From the NCBI GenBank assembly GCA_903839795.1, contig CAIMDR010000360.1:1-7915 (forward strand): a stretch of DNA of 7,915 nucleotides, read 5' to 3'. Both the position numbers and the translations under genes were made by a program. The DNA is from an uncultured Methylococcaceae bacterium (GTDB taxonomy: Bacteria; Pseudomonadota; Gammaproteobacteria; Methylococcales; Methylomonadaceae). Every line of letters begins with the position of its first letter. The first letter of the stretch is position 1. The notes beneath the pieces are model-generated. The model did not search any database and had not been told where the DNA came from. It saw nothing but the letters and a program-made list of their open reading frames with translations. This document shows positions 1 through 4,815 of the stretch, one piece after another.

Positions 1-99
1 CGTGAACCACCCGATCCCATCCCGAACTCGGAAGTGAAACCGCTTAGCGCCGATGATAGTGTGGCAGTTTGCCATGCGAAAGTAGGGAATTGCCAAGCT
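1..99 (+). rRNA. rrf: 5S ribosomal RNA, 3' part (5' end outside window)
   Basis: The sequence matches the bacterial 5S rRNA core by eye. It has the CCCATCCCGAACTCGGAAGTGAAAC-type loop (about 17-40), the AGCGCCGATGATAGTGTGG segment and the GCGAAAGTAGGGAA segment that leads into the closing helix strand TGCCAAGC (91-98). About the first 20 nucleotides, including the 5' strand of helix I, are missing because the window begins inside the gene. It is presumably the last gene of an rRNA operon lying upstream. The exact 3' end is uncertain by a few bases. Confidence 0.95.
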
Positions 100-107
100 C
101 TTAAATT

Positions 108-140
108 AAAACCCAAGATAATTATCTTGGGTTTTTTTTT
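108..140 (+). terminator. Rho-independent terminator of the rrn operon
   Basis: A perfect 11-bp inverted repeat (ACCCAAGATAA at 111-121, TTATCTTGGGT at 122-132) is followed by an unbroken T run ending at 140. It lies about 10 bp past the 5S end. The A's before the stem let it extend by pairing with the T's. With no unpaired bases between the arms, the central pairs must open to form the loop. Confidence 0.93.
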
Positions 141-162
141 GCCTGTTTTTTGTTATTTTAGA

Positions 163-308
163 ACCTGTCGGGCGATAATTATCCTGTCCGGTTGACACTG
201 TTAGCAGTAATTCCTTCTCTAACAACGGTACCAATTCCTTTTTCCAAATCGCTTCTAAAGGATCTTCATGAGTATGCCAATGACGTTTTCCCGGACTCGA
301 AGGGAAAC
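163..308 (-). pseudogene. Remnant of an IS21-type (IstA-like) transposase
   Basis: Read on the minus strand, about 308 down to 195 gives an uninterrupted peptide containing GKRHWHTHEDPLEAIWKKE and then LVPLLEKE. This resembles the segment after the N-terminal helix-turn-helix of IS21-family IstA transposases, where a DPxxxxW...ELVPLLE pattern is common. The peptide stops resembling the family after that. I see no DDE catalytic region, no start codon and no IstB partner, so this is a short dead fragment. The assignment rests on pattern memory of the family; a chance resemblance is possible. Confidence 0.4.
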
Positions 309-385
309 ACTTATTCTATTCTGAGGCCTGAACGCTCAGAAATGAAGGCTTTAGCAGTCGCTTTTTCTTGATCCTAAAAACTTTA

Positions 386-521
386 TTTAACCACCGATAC
401 ACAGATAAGCACTGATAATACATGATGTTACGCACTACTGATCGCTTACCAAAAGGGTAATCAAAAGAATTTATCTAAGGCCTTGTTTATCTCAGTAAAT
501 CCGTGTTTATCTGTGGCTAAA
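386..521. repeat. Imperfect inverted repeat with CCACNGATA-type arms
   Basis: The left arm (386-420, starting TTTAACCACCGATACACAG) and the right arm (486-521) are imperfect reverse complements. The right arm reads TTTAGCCACAGATAAACACG on the minus strand. Degenerate CCACAGATAAACACAGAT-like tracts are dispersed repeats in many bacterial genomes. About 65 bp of unremarkable AT-rich sequence lies between the arms, with no ORF. Confidence 0.5.
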
Positions 522-530
522 ATATGTTTT

Positions 531-782
531 TTAGGTTGATTCACATGTGCTCATATATAAATTCTCTTTGGCGTTGTCGATAGAAAAATGCTGTCCTAAG
601 TTTAACTGGATGGTCTGCCATGTTTCTATGGCTTCTTCGCTACTACAGTTTCTGCTTATTTCTCTCAAGCGCTCATTCGTGATATCTCCGGTAAGGCGCC
701 AAAATTTTCTGCTCGTGCCGCCACGATCTACCTGGCTCGTCTTTCGGTAACGATTTAATTTCGTATTCCTTGACACGCTCAT
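531..782 (-). CDS. Doubtful small hypothetical protein (83 aa)
   Basis: An 83-codon minus-strand ORF encodes a polar, basic protein with no signal peptide, membrane segment or motif I recognise. Its ATG overlaps the TGA of an in-frame open stretch just upstream (916 down to 779, 45 codons, very basic, no ATG) in the ATGA arrangement seen in coupled genes. That stretch has no start codon, so this may be the decayed end of a larger gene. The ribosome binding site is weak. The neighbourhood of transposase debris and repeats also argues for decay. It may not be a gene at all. Confidence 0.22.
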   Translation of the reverse strand: MSVSRNTKLNRYRKTSQVDRGGTSRKFWRLTGDITNERLREISRNCSSEEAIETWQTIQLNLGQHFSIDNAKENLYMSTCEST

Positions 783-1015
783 CGCTCACACCCGGACTCA
801 TTATTTACTCGTGTTCCTACGGTTGTGATTTTGCAACGCGCTTTTTTCAGTCTGGCCTCGCGGTTTCCTCTTTGCGTTTCGCTACGTTTGTCGTTACGAC
901 TTCCGGTTATCTCTTTTCAGCTAATAAGTTTTAGCCCATGCCGGAAACCAGGCGGATTTAAAAAATCCCCCTAACCCTCATTTTCCAAAGGGGGGAGTGG
1001 TTGAATAATTGCCTT
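783..1015. other. Intergenic stretch without a recognisable gene
   Basis: No convincing ORF lies on the plus strand here. The minus strand has a 45-codon open stretch (916-779) without a start codon. Positions 966-971 (TCCCCC) and 991-996 (GGGGGA) form a palindrome around a CTAACCCTCATTTTCCAAAG core, a type dispersed in many environmental genomes. The flank CCAAAGGGGGGAGTGGTTGA with the following ATAATT resembles 4084-4105 upstream of the second regulatory copy. The duplicated block may therefore begin here. Confidence 0.45.
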
Positions 1016-1214
1016 GCAGTAACCCGATTATCAATTTTGTAACAGTTCAAGATAGTCGTCAATTACGTCTTTTTACCTCGGTAGTTGTCGGGTTTAAGAG
1101 GACATAAAGGTCTTTGTCTGGCGTCAACTATCAAATTAACGGTCATTTAATAATACAAAGCCACCTATTTAAAGAGCTGTATATTGAAAGCTTCCAACAA
1201 ATTATGATTCTTTA

Positions 1215-1235
1215 ATGGCAAATTGATTTTGCCAT
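1215..1235. promoter_or_regulatory. Conserved palindrome ATGGCAAA-N5-TTTGCCAT, copy A
   Basis: A perfect 8-bp inverted repeat with spacer TTGAT. The identical element occurs at 4434-4454, although flanking bases differ between the copies. It lies about 180 bp upstream of the -24 box and upstream of the two TGTAT palindromes. It could be an operator for a second regulator; the binding protein is unknown. Confidence 0.5.
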
Positions 1236-1265
1236 AACAACTTAAGATAACTTTTTAATATCTGC

Positions 1266-1283
1266 TGTATCAGGAATATTACA
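1266..1283. promoter_or_regulatory. Putative activator site 1 (TGTAT...ATTACA), copy A
   Basis: TGTATCAGGAATATTACA is an 18-bp imperfect palindrome with TGTA/TACA ends, identical to 4486-4503. It lies about 130 bp upstream of the sigma-54 -24 element, within the usual range for enhancer-binding-protein sites. A second site of the same length and pattern follows 55 bp downstream, as expected for oligomeric sigma-54 activators. The identity of the activator is inference. Confidence 0.6.
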
Positions 1284-1320
1284 GTGATTCGATCGGTTAT
1301 TCCTAAGTCTCCCCGATTTA

Positions 1321-1338
1321 TGTATTAAAAATATTACA
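1321..1338. promoter_or_regulatory. Putative activator site 2 (TGTATTA...ATTACA), copy A
   Basis: TGTATTAAAAATATTACA shares the 18-bp TGTAT-N8-TTACA layout with site 1. It corresponds to 4542-4559, where the palindrome is perfect (TGTATTA-AAAA-TAATACA). It ends about 75 bp before the -24 box. Confidence 0.6.
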
Positions 1339-1413
1339 GCCACTCCCTGTAGTTAGCGTTAATTTTATAACATAGAGTTTTTATTATTACTAAATATCAA
1401 TGACTTAAATTTA

Positions 1414-1431
1414 TTGGCACTATCATTGCTA
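1414..1431 (+). promoter_or_regulatory. Sigma-54 (RpoN) -24/-12 promoter for the cohesin-dockerin operon
   Basis: TTGGCAC (1414-1420), five bases, then TTGCT (1426-1430) match the sigma-54 consensus TGGCACN5TTGCW exactly, with the canonical spacing between the GG and GC pairs. Transcription should begin near 1440-1442, giving a leader of about 310 nt before the ATG at 1754. The same 17-bp sequence occurs at 4636-4652. Sigma-54 promoters need an ATP-driven activator, which fits the paired palindromes upstream. Sigma-54 control of PEP-CTERM genes, with the PrsK/PrsR sensor-regulator pair, is known in other proteobacteria. Confidence 0.88.
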
Positions 1432-1439
1432 TAATAACA

Positions 1440-1511
1440 TTAGCTATTATATTCTCTGAATAGAGCCCAAGGGATTAAGGTTCTATCCAGCGAAAGTGAT
1501 GGGCTAACGTG
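1440..1511 (+). promoter_or_regulatory. Conserved, possibly structured 5' leader segment, copy A
   Basis: The first 70 nt of the predicted transcript are conserved with 4662-4734. Both copies can form CTCT/AGAG (1454-1457 with 1462-1465), AGCCC/GGGCT (1464-1468 with 1501-1505) and TTAGC/GCTAA (1440-1444 with 1503-1507). The last two compete for the same GCT bases. It matches no riboswitch class that I recognise. The stems are short, so the structure is tentative. Confidence 0.35.
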
Positions 1512-1519
1512 TAGCTGTC

Positions 1520-1690
1520 ATGTTGTTGCAAAGTGTTTTACGAAAGGCTAAGGAATTACTTTTATATCGTTGCCAAAAAGCCAAACTTGCTTTGAGGCAA
1601 GGTAATAAAGCGGCGATAAATTATGATGAACAGCAAGTGATTTTCTACGAAGAATATGCCCATCTTTCTGGTATTTTTATTCTTGGATAG
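1520..1690 (+). CDS. Possible leader ORF (56 aa)
   Basis: ATG at 1520 opens 56 codons ending with TAG at 1688-1690, inside the leader of the cohesin operon and 63 bp before its start codon. The predicted peptide has a basic, probably helical N-terminal half (MLLQSVLRKAKELLLYRCQK) and a more acidic, aromatic C-terminal part. No good ribosome binding site precedes it. The second regulatory copy has no equivalent, so it belongs only to this unit. It could be a small regulatory or membrane-associated protein, or chance. No family recognised. Confidence 0.3.
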   Translation: MLLQSVLRKAKELLLYRCQKAKLALRQGNKAAINYDEQQVIFYEEYAHLSGIFILG

Positions 1691-1753
1691 CGCCTTAGGT
1701 GGCTAATTACGCACAATATTATTTTTTAATTAAATTTTTTATAGGTATTTATT

Positions 1754-2338
1754 ATGTTAATTTTTCGTTCTACCAAGTTTCTTCAAACTTTAATCCTCAC
1801 CGGAATGATGTTGACTACTTTCTCTGGTGCTCAAGCAGCTATGGTGCAATTTAGTCCGGTTCCAGCGATTGTTACACCGGGTTCCACATTTACCCTCGAA
1901 ATTCTGGCTACTGACTTTCCTGAAATATTGGGTGGCGGCTTGGCTATCACAGTTGGCAACTCCTCCGTTTTACAAATCAATTCAGCCAGGTATAACAGCC
2001 CTTTTTGGGATGATGCCTTTTCTAATGATGCAGCCATTGACCCTGTAACTGGAAGAGTCTCCGGCTTGGGTTTCGGAAAATTTACAGGTGCCAGTGGCAG
2101 TTTTACAATTGGTTCAGTGAGCTTTACTGCGCTAGCTTCAGGAACAACCCAAATGAGCCTGAACGAGGATACGTTTAATAGTGGTTTCACTTTCAGCGGT
2201 GTTAATGTCCCCATCACCTTCAGTTCTGGCACCATAACGGTAACTGCAGCCCCCGTGCCATTACCAACTACATTCTGGCTGTTTGCCAGCGTGATGGGAG
2301 TTATGGGAATAGGCTTCAAAAAATCTCGTGGGGTTTAA
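1754..2338 (+). CDS. Cohesin-domain protein with PEP-CTERM sorting signal
   Basis: This is a 194-residue exported protein. Residues 1-28 form a signal peptide with likely cleavage at AQA|A. Residues 31-164 read as a cohesin-type beta sandwich. The opening pattern is PGSTFTLEILATDFP, followed by a GGGLAITVGNSSVLQI strand, a GxVSGLGFG segment and the closing VPITFSSGTITV strand. Residues 168-191 are a PEP-CTERM-like tail: VPLP, a hydrophobic helix (FWLFASVMGVMGIGF) and a basic end (KKSR). Such tails are recognised by an exosortase, and the proteins are sent to the envelope or extracellular matrix. Cohesins bind dockerins, and the next gene ends in a dockerin-like domain. An AGGT motif lies 7 bp before the ATG. 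Control is probably from the sigma-54 promoter at 1414. The exosortase gene is not in this window. The tail is secure; the cohesin assignment is from pattern memory. Confidence 0.88.
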   Translation: MLIFRSTKFLQTLILTGMMLTTFSGAQAAMVQFSPVPAIVTPGSTFTLEILATDFPEILGGGLAITVGNSSVLQINSARYNSPFWDDAFSNDAAIDPVTGRVSGLGFGKFTGASGSFTIGSVSFTALASGTTQMSLNEDTFNSGFTFSGVNVPITFSSGTITVTAAPVPLPTTFWLFASVMGVMGIGFKKSRGV

Positions 2339-2399
2339 TTTAATTGCGATATAGCCAGGTTAACAATATCAATCAATTATAAAAAAGAGGTATCTTGCT

Positions 2400-3830
2400 A
2401 TGAGTAAAATGTCAAAAAAAATGCGCTTAAATTTGCCGATAGGCTTGTTGTGCTTTGCTGCCGGCGCGATAATTTCACCCGTAAATGCCGTTATTAATAC
2501 CACATCTCCGCTCTATGGTTCGCTGAGTAATTTCGATGTCTATAACGACAATCTTCCCGAGGTGGAAGTCCATGGTTTCGAAATTGAATTGCACGGTATC
2601 TCCAAATCTCAAGTAAGCTATAGCTTTGGCAGTCCTTACCAGGCGCATTATGGTAACCCCCAAATTGTGGACGGAGGCCTAGACCGTTCGGGGCAGCCGA
2701 TTACCAAAGTTCGCTATGAAAGTCCCTATGATTCCGCTTTAGGTACATTCACTAAAACCACGCTACACGCATCGGGAGTGAGTAACACGGGTGGTCACGC
2801 GTGCTATTTAGGTGGGCCGATTGGAGACTATGAAACGAGTGGCTGCGAACACTTTGGGTTAGGTGTAATAGGCAGTCCCAGTGCAACTATCTACCGTTGG
2901 CTGGTAGCAGATCCACTTCAACCAGACGTATTGGTGCCAGTCACCAATCCAGGTACAGGGTTACCCGTGGTCGTTAACCTGCCGGCACCTGTCTGGAATG
3001 TTCCACAGCCTGTACTACCACAGCCGGGACAGAATCCGGCGCCCCCTGTGGTCGATGTCAAAATTGAAGCGCCTGAAGTAGAGCCTGCCAATATATTCGG
3101 CCCTGCTCTATGGGTGAAACTTATCAAGACTGAAACTGAACAACATGTTGAACTTAACCACTTATTGTTCGACGACAACCATAACCCCGTAAATGACCCC
3201 GTCAATTTGATTGAAACGGAAGTTGAGTGGGAAGTTATGCAAAAACGAAATCCACTTTTTTCATCTGGCGGAGGAAAGAAAGGTGGCGGCAAGATCAAGG
3301 CACTGCAACAAAACGGAGGCCCGTTAAAGGTAGGCAAAAAAGCTGTTACTCGTCGCTACGAGTACTTTGAATATACCGGTACTCTTACGGCTGAAGGCGA
3401 GGCTGACCCACAATTGGGCAAGGATGTTGATGCTCAAGGCAACCCCATGCCAGCCGCTTTTGGTGAGCCTAAAGGTGCACAAATGGTTGCGGTTAACTTC
3501 GATTCAGACGGTGACGGCATTGATGATGGCGAAGATAACTGCATCAACAAGTCGAACCATGGCGGCGTAGCTGGACAGAGAGACGATGATGGCGACGGTA
3601 TTGGCAATGCTTGCGACGCACATTGGGCAAACAATAGCGGTGATCAAGTGGCCAATCTGGCTGATTTAAAAATATTTAAACAAGACTTCGGAAAACATCA
3701 AAAAATAAAAACCGATTTGGATGAAGATGGAGATGTTGACCTGAATGACTTGAAATTGTTTAAAGAAAAGTTTGGTAAACCAGCGGGGCAATCTGGCAGG
3801 AGAATATGCAACGCGTTAAATCCCTGTTAG
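2400..3830 (+). CDS. Secreted protein with thrombospondin type 3 repeat and dockerin-like C-terminus
   Basis: This 476-residue protein starts with a signal peptide (1-30, SPVNA|V). Residues 31-190 match no family I recognise and contain Cys135 and Cys149. A proline-rich linker spans 195-217 and a Gly/Lys-rich patch spans 288-300. Residues 368-406 form a thrombospondin type 3 calcium repeat (DSDGDGIDDGEDNC, then DDDGDGIGNACD). Residues 411-460 are two EF-like loops, each followed by an LKxFKxxFGK helix: a degenerate loop (N411, S413, D415, N419, D422) and a full one (D439, D441, D443, D445, D447, D450). This is the layout of a type I dockerin. The tail ends CNALNPC, perhaps a disulfide clasp. 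There is no PEP-CTERM or membrane anchor, so surface retention would need a partner, and the cohesin protein 61 bp upstream is the obvious candidate. An AGAGG site precedes the ATG by 9 bp, and no terminator separates the two genes. Confidence 0.87.
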   Translation: MSKMSKKMRLNLPIGLLCFAAGAIISPVNAVINTTSPLYGSLSNFDVYNDNLPEVEVHGFEIELHGISKSQVSYSFGSPYQAHYGNPQIVDGGLDRSGQPITKVRYESPYDSALGTFTKTTLHASGVSNTGGHACYLGGPIGDYETSGCEHFGLGVIGSPSATIYRWLVADPLQPDVLVPVTNPGTGLPVVVNLPAPVWNVPQPVLPQPGQNPAPPVVDVKIEAPEVEPANIFGPALWVKLIKTETEQHVELNHLLFDDNHNPVNDPVNLIETEVEWEVMQKRNPLFSSGGGKKGGGKIKALQQNGGPLKVGKKAVTRRYEYFEYTGTLTAEGEADPQLGKDVDAQGNPMPAAFGEPKGAQMVAVNFDSDGDGIDDGEDNCINKSNHGGVAGQRDDDGDGIGNACDAHWANNSGDQVANLADLKIFKQDFGKHQKIKTDLDEDGDVDLNDLKLFKEKFGKPAGQSGRRICNALNPC

Positions 3831-3994
3831 TGCCAGTAATAATCAATTACTCGATTTTATAGATCATTGATAAACGCGTGTATTACCACCCCTGAATAGA
3901 GATGGTAAATGATAAATGCAGAAAGCCTTTTTCGTTTTAATGGGTGTTATGGCAGACTTTCCGAATTTAATGTGAAGATTAAGTATCAGAAATT
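3831..3994. other. Intergenic spacer after the dockerin-like gene
   Basis: No ORF or RNA gene seen. A weak 6-bp inverted repeat (TTACCA 3883-3888, TGGTAA 3903-3908) has no T run after it, so I do not call it a terminator. The stretch is AT-rich and otherwise featureless. Confidence 0.4.
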
Positions 3995-4070
3995 GCGTAG
4001 GCCGGAATAAGGCTTTCGAGCGCAAACGAGAATAAATATTACGCTTGGGTGGCCTTATTCCGGCCTGTTT
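3995..4070. repeat. REP-like palindromic element
   Basis: AGGCCGGAATAAGGC (3999-4013) and GCCTTATTCCGGCCT (4052-4066) form a perfect 15-bp inverted repeat around a 38-bp centre. GCGT just before the left arm and ACGC inside (4041-4044) add to the symmetry. The GTAGGCCGGAATAAGGC arm closely resembles the GTAGGCCGGATAAGGC arm of enterobacterial REP elements, which are mobilised or maintained by RAYT transposases. Its place just after an operon is typical. A pronounced T run is absent, so termination is not its evident role, although the transcript would fold strongly. Confidence 0.7.
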
Positions 4071-4125
4071 TACAGCTCTTTTTCAAAGAGGGCGACTGAA
4101 TAATTACTAATAACTTTCTAAATGT

Positions 4126-4181
4126 GAGTGACGGGGGTAAACAAACCCCATCACTCATCAGTATTACCCAACTGATTTTTT
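4126..4181 (+). terminator. Candidate double-hairpin terminator of the cohesin-dockerin operon
   Basis: GAGTGACGGGG (4126-4136) pairs with CCCCATCACTC (4146-4156) with one C-A mismatch and a 9-nt loop. Directly after it, ATCAGT (4157-4162) pairs with ACTGAT (4171-4176), followed by a T run to 4181. The second hairpin with its T run has terminator form but only six pairs. It lies about 300 bp beyond the dockerin gene, so the link to that operon is plausible rather than shown. Confidence 0.45.
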
Positions 4182-4433
4182 CAGGCTTAAGAGTAAGCTC
4201 TGATCATTCCCTGCCCGCTTAAAATTCCTCGTAAACAATACTGGCAGTAACCCAAGTATCAATTTTGTAACAGTGCAAAATAATACCCAGTTACGTCTTT
4301 TTACACCTCTAGTTCTCGGATTTAAGAGAATATAAAGGTCTCACTATTATCACGTCAATGACTAGTTAATAACACAAGTCCATGTATTTAAAGGCTTGTA
4401 ACTCGTACGATTTCAATAAGGCATGACTCTTCA

Positions 4434-4454
4434 ATGGCAAATTGATTTTGCCAT
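4434..4454. promoter_or_regulatory. Conserved palindrome ATGGCAAA-N5-TTTGCCAT, copy B
   Basis: Identical in arms and spacer to 1215-1235. It begins about 200 bp upstream of the -24 element. It is a possible operator for an unknown regulator. Confidence 0.5.
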
Positions 4455-4485
4455 AACTACCTTGGATAACTTTTTCAGTATCTGC

Positions 4486-4503
4486 TGTATCAGGAATATT
4501 ACA
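4486..4503. promoter_or_regulatory. Putative activator site 1, copy B
   Basis: TGTATCAGGAATATTACA is identical to 1266-1283. Its start is 56 bp from that of site 2 (55 bp in copy A), so both sites keep nearly the same face of the helix relative to each other. Confidence 0.6.
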
Positions 4504-4541
4504 CTGGGAAGGTAGGTTATTCCTAAGTCTCACCCACTTTA

Positions 4542-4559
4542 TGTATTAAAAATAATACA
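4542..4559. promoter_or_regulatory. Putative activator site 2, copy B (perfect palindrome)
   Basis: TGTATTA-AAAA-TAATACA is a perfect 7-bp inverted repeat with a 4-bp centre, the best version of the four sites. It ends about 77 bp before the -24 box. It gives the clearest half-site, TGTATTA, for the presumed sigma-54 activator. Confidence 0.65.
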
Positions 4560-4635
4560 GTAACTTCCCCGCAGTTAGGGTTAGATTTACAATATAAAAT
4601 TGATATTATTTATTAATATCAATTGGTTATTGTTG

Positions 4636-4652
4636 TTGGCACTATCATTGCT
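4636..4652 (+). promoter_or_regulatory. Sigma-54 (RpoN) promoter for the 779-aa surface protein
   Basis: TTGGCAC (4636-4642), TATCA, TTGCT (4648-4652) is a full consensus match with canonical spacing, identical to the promoter at 1414. The predicted start near 4661-4664 gives a leader of about 150 nt before the ATG at 4816. Confidence 0.88.
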
Positions 4653-4661
4653 CTATTAACG

Positions 4662-4734
4662 TTAGCTATTATATTCTCTGATATAGAGCCCAAGGGATTG
4701 GGGCTCGATCTGGCAGAAATGATGGGCTAACGTG
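4662..4734 (+). promoter_or_regulatory. Conserved, possibly structured 5' leader segment, copy B
   Basis: TTAGC near the predicted start can pair with GCTAA (4726-4730). At DNA level the match extends to ACGTTAGC (4659-4666) and GCTAACGT (4726-4733). AGCCC (4687-4691) can instead pair with GGGCT (4724-4728), so the two pairings exclude each other in part. CTCT/AGAG forms a small hairpin as in copy A. Because the predicted start falls inside the 8-bp arm, the full outer stem may not exist in RNA. Confidence 0.35.
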
Positions 4735-4815
4735 AGGAAGCATTGCTAAGTAATTTTAATAACTTGGTTAAAGTGACTTCCTTTATTTAAATCCCTGATT
4801 AACGAAGGTGTCAAC

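Larger units (their letters stand above)
1016..1511 (+). repeat. Duplicated regulatory region, copy A
   Basis: This stretch aligns almost end to end with 4244-4734, from GCAGTAACCC to GGGCTAACGTG. Conservation is patchy. Blocks around the upstream palindromes, the sigma-54 promoter and the early leader are nearly identical, while the stretches between them have drifted. Neither copy contains an ORF, and no transposase or terminal inverted repeat is associated. The pattern fits two promoters kept under shared control better than a mobile element. Confidence 0.85.
4244..4734 (+). repeat. Duplicated regulatory region, copy B
   Basis: This is the counterpart of 1016-1511, in the same orientation upstream of the large surface-protein gene. 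Order and spacing of all elements are kept: ATGGCAAA palindrome, two 18-bp TGTAT palindromes, sigma-54 promoter and early leader. A further upstream match (about 4078-4105 against 979-1011) suggests the original duplication was longer. If so, about 140 bp with the terminator-like hairpins was gained in this copy or lost from the other. Confidence 0.85.

Noticed and set aside
1440..1511. A c-di-GMP (GEMM) riboswitch in the leader
   Set aside because: The conserved GGCAAACC and GCAAAGC cores of that class are absent from both copies.
1831..2319. A 162-codon ORF on the minus strand
   Set aside because: It lies wholly antisense to the cohesin gene, whose signal peptide and PEP-CTERM tail are clear. 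Its translation shows no domain or signal.
2918..3337. A 139-codon minus-strand ORF
   Set aside because: It is antisense to the dockerin-like gene; its Pro/Ser/Gly-rich translation mirrors the proline and glycine codons of the true frame.
3883..3908. A terminator directly after the dockerin-like gene
   Set aside because: The stem is only six AT-rich pairs with a 14-nt loop, and no T run follows.
1016..4734. The two regulatory copies as direct ends of a composite transposon
   Set aside because: No transposase, terminal inverted repeats or target duplications are seen, and the best-conserved parts are promoter elements rather than the ends.
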